5,072 bases of DNA from an uncultured Gemmatimonadota bacterium (GTDB lineage Bacteria > Gemmatimonadota > Gemmatimonadetes > Gemmatimonadales > GWC2-71-9), in the NCBI GenBank assembly GCA_913009915.1, contig CAJVYZ010000255.1, positions 1 to 5,072 of the forward strand. The letters are read 5' to 3'. Below are positions 1-5,072 of the stretch, in pieces; position 1 is the stretch's first letter; each line of letters opens with the position of its first letter. A program made the translations under genes and the position numbers. A model generated the notes under the pieces. The model had not been told where the DNA came from. It saw only the letters and a program-made list of their open reading frames with translations, and did no database searches.

Positions 1-736
1 CCAGACGTCGTGCGGCTTCACGCAATGCGTCGGGCGTGTCCACGTCGAGCCATGACATTCCAGTCACATCGACGGTTCTCGCCCGGCCTTCACCTGCCAG
101 TTCCCTGAGTCCGTCGGAAAGCCCATGCCGGTTCCGTGCCGCCGCGCGCTCGAGACCTTCGAACAGGCCGGACGTGCAAAGCATGACCCCGGTATCGCCG
201 GCGTCCCAATCGCCAAGATTTTTCTCGATCGCTTGAATGCGACCGTCGTCGATCTTGACCCGGGTGACATCGTCGAGATCGAAGATGGCATCCTTGTCGC
301 GGTCCACGGCGAGGCGCATTTCTCCTGGCGCGGGTGGGTCGTCGGCCAGCGCCCGCGCGATCCCGGAATCGAAAAGATGATCGATCATGACCAGGAAGAA
401 GGTCGCCTCGCCGGTACGACCCTTGGCCGCAAGAGCACTGGCGCCGTTGCCCCGCTCCCAGTCCTTGGCTTCGATGAAGTCAATCGTGGCGCCGCGACGT
501 CGGGCGATATCGGAGAAATGGACCCTGACCGTTTCGGCCTCATGACCTAGGGTGACGAGGAACCGCCGGACACCGACGTCCAGCAATGTGCAGACGACCC
601 GTTCCGCAAAGGTCAGCCCGAGCACCCTGGTCAGGGGTTTCGGTGTCTTGGTTTGCGGGCGAAGCCGCGATCCCAGCCCGGCGGCCAGGATCAGCGCCAC
701 CTGCGACGGCGCATTGGGCAAGTCAGTGTTGTCCAT
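1..736 (-). CDS. Inositol-1-phosphate cytidylyltransferase-like nucleotidyltransferase (3' part outside window)
   Basis: Likely transfers CMP from CTP to myo-inositol-1-phosphate, giving CDP-inositol in the cytoplasm. I translated 245 codons from the ATG at 736; the frame is open to the left edge, so the C-terminus is missing. Seen: the N-terminal nucleotidyltransferase signature LILAAGLGSRLRP (residues 15-27) followed by KTPKPL (30-35), then RGNGAS (95-100), MIDH (117-120, the metal-binding Asp region), DTG (181-183) and WLDVDT (229-234). From family knowledge, the GNG, DH, DTG and W-DVDT blocks resemble archaeal inositol-1-phosphate cytidylyltransferase more than glucose-1-phosphate enzymes. 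Hyperthermophile homologues often carry a fused C-terminal CDP-alcohol phosphotransferase (DIPP synthase) domain; whether this one does lies outside the window. The start overlaps the upstream phosphatase stop by 14 bases. An in-frame ATG at 760 would add eight residues, and neither start has a strong ribosome binding site. Alternative: a generic NDP-sugar pyrophosphorylase, less likely beside an inositol synthase. Confidence 0.8.
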   Translation of the reverse strand, partial: MDNTDLPNAPSQVALILAAGLGSRLRPQTKTPKPLTRVLGLTFAERVVCTLLDVGVRRFLVTLGHEAETVRVHFSDIARRRGATIDFIEAKDWERGNGASALAAKGRTGEATFFLVMIDHLFDSGIARALADDPPAPGEMRLAVDRDKDAIFDLDDVTRVKIDDGRIQAIEKNLGDWDAGDTGVMLCTSGLFEGLERAAARNRHGLSDGLRELAGEGRARTVDVTGMSWLDVDTPDALREAARRL

Positions 737-1598
737 CGCCCAAAACTTCGACGATTTCATCGCACAGTTCCCGGCTCGACGCCGCGACCAGGCTGACGCG
801 GCCGGTCAAGCTTTCCGGCGCCGCCAGGGGCGCGCCATCGAGGCCGGCAACCCAGCCCCCCGCCTCGATCACCAACCGTGCGGCGGCGAGGTAGCTTTCC
901 GCAGTCAGACGGCCACGCGCGTCCACATGGGCGTCGGTCGCGCCCGCGGCGACCAGGGAGAGGGCGCGGGACACGCAACCGTAGCACCGCACTCCCCTGG
1001 CGGTGGCAATCAGGCGGGCAAGGCCCGGCGACGGAGAATGATGATTGAGCTCGACCGAGATCATGGCCTCGGTAATGTTGCGCAGCTTCGAGGTTTCAAG
1101 CCGGTCGTTCCCGCGCCAGGCACCGGAGCCCTTGAGCGCGATCAGGGGCGTGTCCTGCTCGAGCGGCCCGACCAGGGCCGCCTCGACCCAATCGGGATGG
1201 AGGGAGGCGTCGACCGGCAGCACGGCGCAGGACAAGGCCGACAACGGCAGCCTCCGCGCCCAATTGTCGGACCCATCCACAGGGTCGAGGACGAGACGGT
1301 GTCGCGGCGTGCCGTAACCGATTTCCAGGCGCCCGCTTTCTTCGGAATCGACGACGAGCGGCAACTGGAGCTTCCGGAGGACAGTCAAAGTCGCATTGTT
1401 GGCGGCAAGGTCGAACAACTTGACGTCGTCGCCCTTCGCGTTCCTGGTCCCGGCACCTGCGTAGCTGGCCTGCGCGACCGCCTGCCGCACCTTGCGGTGA
1501 AGCATGAGCAGCCGCTCTACCCAGGGCGGGTCTACGGTCCGGTCGGAGATCTCAGCAAACGAACCGTTGCCTGCCGGCTGACTGGCGGAGTTACTCAC
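723..1598 (-). CDS. Inositol monophosphatase-superfamily protein
   Basis: Predicted Mg-dependent phosphomonoesterase of the IMPase/FBPase superfamily, about 291 residues and close to the family's usual length. Seen, numbering from the GTG at 1598: an N-terminal helix (about 23-46), GDDVKLFD (56-63), the metal motif SEESG (85-89), the catalytic DPVDGSDN (105-112), a GCVSRALSLVAAG block and EAGG (245-248). Likely substrates from context are inositol-1-phosphate made by the neighbouring synthase, or the phosphorylated precursor of di-myo-inositol phosphate. Oddity: the usual WD motif before the AA...EAGG helix, whose Asp is a metal ligand, reads ES here (234-235). Start choice: the frame is open up to an ATG at 1691 inside ino1, but the GTG at 1598 lies within GTGAGTAA and overlaps the ino1 stop by eight bases, a typical coupled start. 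The Met at 1505 would cut the first helix. No strong ribosome binding site is seen at the expected spacing. The stop TGA overlaps the next gene. Confidence 0.85.
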   Translation of the reverse strand: MSNSASQPAGNGSFAEISDRTVDPPWVERLLMLHRKVRQAVAQASYAGAGTRNAKGDDVKLFDLAANNATLTVLRKLQLPLVVDSEESGRLEIGYGTPRHRLVLDPVDGSDNWARRLPLSALSCAVLPVDASLHPDWVEAALVGPLEQDTPLIALKGSGAWRGNDRLETSKLRNITEAMISVELNHHSPSPGLARLIATARGVRCYGCVSRALSLVAAGATDAHVDARGRLTAESYLAAARLVIEAGGWVAGLDGAPLAAPESLTGRVSLVAASSRELCDEIVEVLGDGQH

Positions 1599-2727
1599 CA
1601 GCGGCCGTTTGAGAGGCCTCCTCACCGACGGCTCCTCCGGTATCACTCCCTCGAATAAACGAATCCGCCAATTCACAAGCCAGCGAATCACGCATCTGCT
1701 TGGGAGGGCTTTTCATGTAATAGGCGGAGGCTGCCTCCAAAGGGCCGCCGATGCCACGCTCCAACCCCAGCTTGGCGCAACGGATCGCATCGATGACCAC
1801 GCCTGCGCTGTTGGGGGAATCCTGGACCGACAACCTGAGTTCGAGTTCCAACGGCACATCCCCGAAGCCGCGGCCTTCCATCCGGATGAATGCGACCTTG
1901 TTGTCGTCCTGCCACGGCACGTAATCGGACGGCCCGATATGAATGTTCCGGGAATCCAGCCGTTCGTCCAACTGCGACTGCACGGATTCCGTCTTGGAGA
2001 CCTTCTTGGACTTCAGGCGGTCGAGGGCCTTCATGTTGAGAAAGTCCGTGTTGCCACCCGTGTTCAGCTGGTAGGTCCGGTCAAGGGATACGCCCCTGTC
2101 GCCGAACAAGCGCGTGAGGGTTCGGTGCACGATGGTGGCGCCGACTTGGCTCTTGATATCGTCGCCGACGATGGGAAGGCCGGCGTCGCGGAATTTCTCA
2201 GCCCATTCGGGATTGGAGGCGATAAACACCGGAATGCAGTTGACCATGGCCACTCCGGCCTCCAGGCAAGCCCGGGCATAGTGCCGACCCGCCTCTTCCG
2301 AGCCAACCGGCATGTAGCAGACCAGAACCTCGGCCTTGGCGTCCTTGAGGACTTGGACGACATCGACCGGTTCCTCATCAGAGGGGCGGAATGCCTCGTC
2401 ATCGGGATAGTCGGCCATGTGCGGCGCCACACCGTCGAGAACCGGCCCCATCTGTACCACGACCTCGGATACCGGCAAGGCCCTCTGAAAGACCGTGGTG
2501 CAGTTGGGTTTGGCGAAAATCGCCTCCTCCACCCGCCTGCCCACCTTGCGCCGATCGATATCAAAAGCGGCCACGACCTCGATGTCGCTCGGCCCCCAAT
2601 CACCGATCCGGGCATGCATGAGGCCGGCAAACGCTTCCTCGTTCCGTCCCTTGTAGTATTCCAGACCCTGGACAAGGGAACTCGCGCAGTTGCCGATACC
2701 GGCTATGGCCACTCTGATTCGTTTCAT
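1591..2727 (-). CDS. ino1: Myo-inositol-1-phosphate synthase (inositol-3-phosphate synthase)
   Basis: Converts D-glucose-6-phosphate to 1L-myo-inositol-1-phosphate with NAD as bound redox cofactor; this is the committed step of inositol synthesis, in the cytoplasm. The 378-residue length matches the short bacterial/actinobacterial type (about 360-370), not the 500+ residue eukaryotic type. Seen: Rossmann dinucleotide loop GIGNCASS (10-17), VCYMPVGSEE (136-145), GDDIKSQVGAT (188-198), LNTGGNTDFLNM (221-232), a lysine-rich catalytic stretch LKSKKVSKTESVQS (238-251), HIGPSDYVPW (263-272), SPNSAGVVIDAIRCAK (304-319) and SPPKQM (340-345). These blocks correspond to the Mycobacterium tuberculosis Ino1 pattern as I remember it. 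The ATG at 2727 is chosen because AGGAGAG lies six bases upstream; an in-frame ATG at 2754 would place that site inside the coding region. The last ~20 residues are low-complexity and poorly conserved. It is the first gene of the operon, with the phosphatase overlapping its stop by eight bases. Confidence 0.95.
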   Translation of the reverse strand: MKRIRVAIAGIGNCASSLVQGLEYYKGRNEEAFAGLMHARIGDWGPSDIEVVAAFDIDRRKVGRRVEEAIFAKPNCTTVFQRALPVSEVVVQMGPVLDGVAPHMADYPDDEAFRPSDEEPVDVVQVLKDAKAEVLVCYMPVGSEEAGRHYARACLEAGVAMVNCIPVFIASNPEWAEKFRDAGLPIVGDDIKSQVGATIVHRTLTRLFGDRGVSLDRTYQLNTGGNTDFLNMKALDRLKSKKVSKTESVQSQLDERLDSRNIHIGPSDYVPWQDDNKVAFIRMEGRGFGDVPLELELRLSVQDSPNSAGVVIDAIRCAKLGLERGIGGPLEAASAYYMKSPPKQMRDSLACELADSFIRGSDTGGAVGEEASQTAAGE

Positions 2728-2733
2728 ACAAAA

Positions 2734-2740
2734 CTCTCCT
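2734..2740 (-). promoter_or_regulatory. Ribosome binding site of ino1
   Basis: The minus strand reads AGGAGAG, a near-perfect Shine-Dalgarno sequence, followed by six bases (TTTTGT) and the ATG at 2727. It decides the start of ino1 against the in-frame ATG at 2754. It is much stronger than the sites before the two downstream genes, consistent with translation of those genes being coupled through overlapping stops and starts. Confidence 0.85.
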
Positions 2741-2838
2741 GATTTTTTGTCCAAGGACTCGACTGCCTCCCGTCACGAGGCCGGACGGATACGCAGCGGC
2801 GCACCCACCAAAGCTCGCGCAAACGCGTGACCGCAGTT

Positions 2839-2867
2839 TTCTCGAAGACACAACGGATATATGTCAA
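2839..2867 (-). promoter_or_regulatory. Weak sigma-70-like promoter candidate for the inositol operon
   Basis: The minus strand carries a perfect TTGACA (2867-2862) about 135 bases upstream of the ino1 start. The hexamer 17 bases further on is CGAGAA, a poor -10 match, so this is a candidate only. It lies between the paired 17-base repeats and ino1, where an operon promoter would be expected. A run of eight G on the plus strand (2884-2891) lies just upstream of the -35. Confidence 0.25.
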
Positions 2868-2923
2868 ATGCGCGTGGGGCAGTGGGGGGGGCTTGAAATT
2901 GCCTTCCCCGACGATTCTTTCAG

Positions 2924-2960
2924 CTACCGGAACCCGCAAACAACTCCCGGAACCCGCAGA
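2924..2960. repeat. Two 17-base direct repeats spaced 20 bases apart
   Basis: Copies at 2924-2940 and 2944-2960 share the perfect core CCGGAACCCGCA (2927-2938 and 2947-2958) and differ at two flanking positions (consensus CTMCCGGAACCCGCARA). The 20-base period is close to two helical turns, so both copies face the same side of the DNA. They lie 57-93 bases upstream of the TTGACA on the strand that reads into ino1. This layout suits a pair of regulator binding sites, but the regulator is unknown and function is inferred from geometry only. Confidence 0.55.
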
Positions 2961-3060
2961 GAGGCCCCGACTTGACCAATTCGCGCCAAAACATGAGGCC
3001 CGCTCGGTCAATTGGTGTTTGAAAACCGTTGCGGCAAGGGGGGTTAAGATGCCCTCTTAC

Positions 3061-3080
3061 GGAAAGAACCTACTCTTTCC
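3061..3080. repeat. Perfect 7-bp hairpin
   Basis: GGAAAGA (3061-3067) and TCTTTCC (3074-3080) are perfect inverted arms around a six-base loop. Neither strand has a T-run after the stem, so it does not look like an intrinsic terminator. A weaker TAAGA/TCTTA pair lies just before it at 3045-3059. It could be a protein binding palindrome or chance. Confidence 0.35.
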
Positions 3081-3157
3081 TCCGCCGAGTGGCAAGAAGC
3101 CAGGGTACCTATTTCGAGACCGTGCGTAGAACTCCGTTCGGTGGTGTCGCAAGCTGG

Positions 3158-3184
3158 TGTACCGCACCCGGTTTTCTGGACACA
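3158..3184. repeat. Probable terminal inverted repeat of an IS3-like element (one end)
   Basis: The plus strand begins TGTACCGCACCCGG and ends TTTTCTGGACACA. It lies only six bases beyond the stop codon of the IS3-like transposase tail and begins with TG, as IS3-family ends do. The matching opposite end is not in the window because the element is cut near 3343, so the exact boundary is inferred and no target-site duplication can be tested. Confidence 0.45.
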
Positions 3185-3190
3185 AGTTTG

Positions 3191-3343
3191 TCATGCTGCG
3201 GGCTTGATTGACAACGCCGCATTCCACTGCTTTCTGGCTTGATTGGGGCTCAGGAAGCCGTTTTTCTCCACCAGCCATTGGTCGTTGTACCGGTCCACGA
3301 ACTGGCGGACATCATCCCGCAGTTCGTCGAGGTTCCGGGAGAT
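3191..3343 (-). pseudogene. C-terminal remnant of an IS3-like (rve_3) transposase
   Basis: Translating this frame gives 50 residues and a TGA stop at 3191. The sequence contains RYNDQWLVEKNGFLSP followed by QARKQW, the typical tail of IS3-family OrfB/integrase-core transposases (helix, F-x-x-RYN-x-x-W, then K-x-G-x-x-SP-x-x-AR). The catalytic core is absent: immediately upstream, the sequence switches to an IS21-type IstA frame at about 3340-3347. This is therefore a 3' remnant, not a gene, with no start codon of its own. IS481-type elements share a similar C-terminus and are an alternative. Confidence 0.65.
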
Positions 3344-4079
3344 GTGGGTGCCGCTTGGCGTAGGCGACGCACTGGTCCAGGAGCCAGGCGTTGAGCTCGT
3401 CGTAGCTCTTGAAGCGCGGCCTGGGAGTGAAGAACCGGCCGCGGATCATCCCGACCTGGTTCTCGACCTGCCCCTTCTCCCACCCGGCCCTGGGCGTGCA
3501 GGCGGTGGGTTCGACCAGGTAGTGGCCGCACATCTGCAGGAAACGCCGGTTGTACACGCGGTTCTTGCCGATGAACACGGTCTCCACCGCCGTCTTCATG
3601 TTGTCGTAGATGCCACGCCGGCAGGCGCCGTCGAAGAACCGGAACGCCCGGTCGTGGGCGTCGAACACCATCTCTTGGGCTTCACGGGGATAGGCTCGGA
3701 CGAAGAACATCCGGCTGTGGCACAGCCGCACATGCGCCACCTTGACCTTGGTCGTCACCCCCGCCAGCACCACGAACTCGTGGCTCCAGTCGAACTGGTA
3801 GGCCTCGCCCGGCGAGAAGGTGAGCGGCACATAGGCCTGCGCCAACGACGACGACCGCCGCCGCCGCCATCTCTTGGCGTAGCGCCGCACCGCGTCGTAG
3901 CCGCCGCCATAGCCGACAACCGCCAGCCCCTCGTAGACCCGTTGCAGGGTCAGCCGTTCCCGCCTCGACTCGTCCCCATCTGCGCATAGAACCCGATCCC
4001 GCTCACCCCATTCCCGCCAATCACCCCGCACCGCAAACTCCAACCTCCTCGGAACAAACCACTTGTCGCGCTCCGCCAC
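3312..4079 (-). pseudogene. istA: Truncated IS21-family transposase IstA
   Basis: DDE transposase of the IS21 family, which with the ATPase IstB moves the element. The open frame is 255 residues from a GTG at 4079, against about 500 for intact IstA. Seen: QFDWSH (95-100, first catalytic Asp 97), HVRLCHSRMFFV (116-127), GIYDNMKTAV (156-165, Asp 159) and GWEKGQVENQVG (199-210, Glu 206), so the DDE triad is intact. Family similarity starts near residue 31; the first ~30 residues do not look like IstA and the N-terminal helix-turn-helix region is missing. At the other end, similarity stops after CVAYAKRHPH (237-246), where the frame runs into the IS3-like remnant and a chance stop at 3312. The C-terminal beta-rich region and the istB gene expected just downstream are absent. 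It is almost certainly nonfunctional. Confidence 0.85.
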
Positions 4080-4299
4080 CCCGGAATCAAGCGTTGCCCG
4101 TGGTATAACGGGAGCGGCTCGCCCTCCTCACGCGGTCGCTACGGTCCTTGACAATTGAATCGACCGTTCAGCCGGAATTCCAAATGCGGATGCGCTTGCG
4201 TTTCGTGGCTCCCGGTTTGCGGTCTGTTTCTTTGACTGCTGGCCTCTCCTCTCGCTGGTCCGGCAGCGCAGCCCGCTGAGATCGCGCCACAAAAAAACT

Positions 4300-4323
4300 G
4301 CGAAAGCGAACCCAATTTGGACC
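4300..4323. repeat. Copy 1 of a 24-base dispersed motif
   Basis: GCGAAAGCGAACCCAATTT followed by one variable base and GACC. A second copy 219 bases away matches in 23 of 24 positions. Both copies are preceded by an A-rich run and a CGCC, so the similarity extends loosely about 18 bases upstream. The start of the motif can fold as GC-GAAA-GC, a GNRA-type tetraloop, in plus-strand RNA. Confidence 0.6.
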
Positions 4324-4518
4324 TATCTTTGGTTGAATCAAGTGGTTACTCTGTGGAAAAGCTCAAAAACGGGGGCTCCCGCGGGGATCGGCGTCGGAAG
4401 TCCTGAAACGGACAACAGCAGTGCGATTTTTCCGTATCCGTTGTGGATTCAATGGGTTGCGCAGCGAAAAAGGGATGTAAACAGCGCCAGCCGCGACCTT
4501 CCGCCCAAAAAGAAAATC

Positions 4519-4542
4519 GCGAAAGCGAACCCAATTTCGACC
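4519..4542. repeat. Copy 2 of the 24-base dispersed motif
   Basis: Same 19-base core and GACC ending as the copy at 4300, in the same orientation, with a single mismatch at the variable position. Here the flanks extend the stem to TCGC-GAAA-GCGA, four perfect base pairs around a GAAA loop. The A-rich run before it is CCCAAAAAGAAAAT. It may belong to a dispersed repeat family of this genome. Confidence 0.6.
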
Positions 4543-4752
4543 CCGCAGCCGGCTCGGCGGCTGGTGACGCAGCCGGGGACGGAGCTTGCTCGTTCGCCAC
4601 GGGTTCGCCGCCGGCCGATCGCTATCTTCCGGCGCCGTGGAAGTGCATATCGGCGAATGTCATGGCCGCTTGCCTCCACCTCGCTGCACTGGTGCTCCAT
4701 CGTATCCATGTTGGTCCATTGCGTAGCCACCACGGGGCCACTATCGGCCCGC

Positions 4753-4794
4753 ACGGCTTTGGTTGTGCCGCTGCGGATAGCTGCCGAAAGCCGT
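4753..4794. repeat. 8-bp inverted repeat with 26-base loop
   Basis: ACGGCTTT (4753-4760) and AAAGCCGT (4787-4794) are perfect inverted arms. After a one-base bulge, two more G-C pairs (GG 4761-4762 with CC 4784-4785) are possible. There is no T-run on either side, so a terminator is unlikely. It lies about 55 bases outside the IS4-family end. Confidence 0.3.
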
Positions 4795-4848
4795 ACCACG
4801 CCAGGGGGATGCTCGGCCGGAGGGACCCTTGTGGTTTCTACCTCGTTT

Positions 4849-4861
4849 CACTAGCGTCCGG
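4849..4861. repeat. Probable end of an IS4-family element
   Basis: The plus strand reads CACTAGCGTCCGG, directly abutting the stop codon of the IS4-type transposase (TAG at 4864-4862). IS4-family elements carry short terminal inverted repeats close to the transposase stop, so this position suits the element's boundary. The other end lies beyond the window, so the inverted partner cannot be checked. Confidence 0.4.
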
Positions 4862-5072
4862 CTACAAGTCCCATAGTTTCAACTGGTTAGAAATTGCACC
4901 TGAAGTTTCTTGGGACTTGGCATCGCCGAAGGCCTGTAAAATGGGCACTTGCTCGAACAGCGTGACGCTGAGTACCTGTAGGATTTCGTGAAGACTGCTC
5001 TCCAGCGCCAGCCGCTTCTTCACGATAGCCACCAGCACGTAAACCGACACGGCAATCCAGATCTGAGTTTTC
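4862..5072 (-). CDS. IS4-family transposase, C-terminal part (5' part outside window)
   Basis: The frame is open to the right edge and ends at TAG 4862; about 69 residues are visible. The visible stretch begins KTQIWIAVSVYVLVAIVKKR and continues with LQVLSVTLFEQVPILQAF, then ends NQLKLWDL. This matches the C-terminal pattern of IS4-family DDE transposases as I know it (TQIWIA-x-x-VYVLVAI-KKRL, LQILS-x-x-LFE-x-x-P, NQL-L-x-F). The catalytic DDE residues lie upstream, outside the window, so whether the gene is intact cannot be judged. What can be seen is undamaged, unlike the IS3 and IS21 remnants to its left, so this may be a younger insertion. Confidence 0.85.
   Translation of the reverse strand, partial: KTQIWIAVSVYVLVAIVKKRLALESSLHEILQVLSVTLFEQVPILQAFGDAKSQETSGAISNQLKLWDL

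Larger units (their letters stand above)
2728..3157. other. Noncoding upstream region of the inositol operon
   Basis: About 430 bases between ino1 and the first insertion-sequence end. Short frames here show no recognisable protein, no good ribosome binding site and no conserved motif. The stretch holds the ino1 ribosome binding site and promoter candidate, the two 17-base repeats (2924-2960), an inverted TTGACC pair (2972-2977 and 3006-3011) that overlaps another inverted pair (ACCAATT/AATTGGT, 2975-2981 and 3010-3016), and a 7-base-pair hairpin at 3061-3080. It is best read as the leader and control region of the operon, possibly cut by the insertion at 3158. Confidence 0.6.
4080..4848. other. 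Stretch without recognisable genes, between IS fragments
   Basis: About 770 bases between the IstA fragment and the IS4-family end. Several open frames exist on both strands, the longest about 180 residues on the plus strand. None shows a recognisable domain or a convincing ribosome binding site, and they overlap one another; their arginine-, serine- and proline-rich composition is typical of chance frames in GC-rich DNA. The stretch contains a 24-base motif in two copies (4300 and 4519), a GC-rich patch with repeated GCAGCCGG at about 4544-4577, a small CCCGT/ACGGG inverted repeat (4097-4112) and an 8-bp inverted repeat at 4753-4794. A TTGACA at 4148-4153 has no matching -10. It is probably decayed mobile or intergenic DNA. 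Confidence 0.5.

Noticed and set aside
552..1658. Long plus-strand open frame (368 codons)
   Set aside because: It is antisense to the phosphatase and cytidylyltransferase genes, has no recognisable domain, and reflects high-GC codon bias on the opposite strand.
1609..2742. Long plus-strand open frame (377 codons)
   Set aside because: It mirrors ino1 almost end to end. The minus-strand protein has unmistakable family motifs and a ribosome binding site.
3061..3080. Intrinsic terminator
   Set aside because: A good stem but no T-run on either strand, and no gene ends beside it.
2827..3129. Small plus-strand gene upstream of ino1
   Set aside because: No ribosome binding site or similarity recognised, and it covers the repeats and promoter region of the divergent strand.
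3243..3989. Plus-strand open frame (248 codons)
   Set aside because: Antisense shadow of the IstA fragment; no domain and no ribosome binding site evidence.
4148..4153. TTGACA promoter on the plus strand
   Set aside because: No -10 hexamer at 16-18 bases and no supported gene downstream on that strand.
4333..4854. Plus-strand open frame (173 codons) and overlapping frames on both strands
   Set aside because: Several overlapping frames of similar length, none with a recognisable motif or convincing start. The frame runs through the repeated motif and up to the IS end, so it looks like chance.
3158..5072. A new mobile or defence system in the right half
   Set aside because: Everything recognisable there is an insertion-sequence fragment. 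There is no accessory gene, CRISPR repeat array or defence domain.

Overview
The window comes from a GC-rich bacterium, probably a proteobacterium and possibly an alphaproteobacterium. That guess rests on strongly G/C-ending codons, tightly overlapping genes and the types of insertion sequence present; nothing here fixes the taxon. The window has two contrasting halves, and all recognisable genes are on the minus strand.

Left half (1 to about 2870): a compact inositol-phosphate operon read right to left. It starts with a myo-inositol-1-phosphate synthase (2727 to 1591, ino1 type), preceded by a good ribosome binding site. An inositol-monophosphatase-superfamily protein follows (about 1598 to 723), then a sugar-nucleotidyltransferase-like protein (736 to beyond the left edge) whose motifs best match inositol-1-phosphate cytidylyltransferase. 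Genes overlap by 8 and 14 bases, so translational coupling is likely. Together they would turn glucose-6-phosphate into inositol-1-phosphate and then CDP-inositol, with a phosphatase to act on inositol phosphate or a phosphorylated product. This is the gene logic of di-myo-inositol-phosphate synthesis, or of another CDP-inositol-derived lipid or solute. The enzyme that would consume CDP-inositol is not in the window.

Middle (2728 to 3157): a noncoding leader and promoter region. It holds a weak promoter candidate, two 17-base near-identical repeats set exactly 20 bases apart, and short inverted repeats.

Right half (3158 to 5072): an insertion-sequence graveyard. It contains the 3' tail and terminal end of an IS3-like element, fused directly to an IS21-type IstA fragment that lacks its N-terminal DNA-binding region, its C-terminal region and its IstB partner. 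About 770 bases follow with no recognisable gene but with a repeated 24-base motif, and then the 3' end of an IS4-family transposase running off the right edge.

I see no CRISPR array, tRNA, rRNA or clear new defence system. The most interesting biology is the inositol operon and its phosphatase, which has lost one canonical metal ligand.
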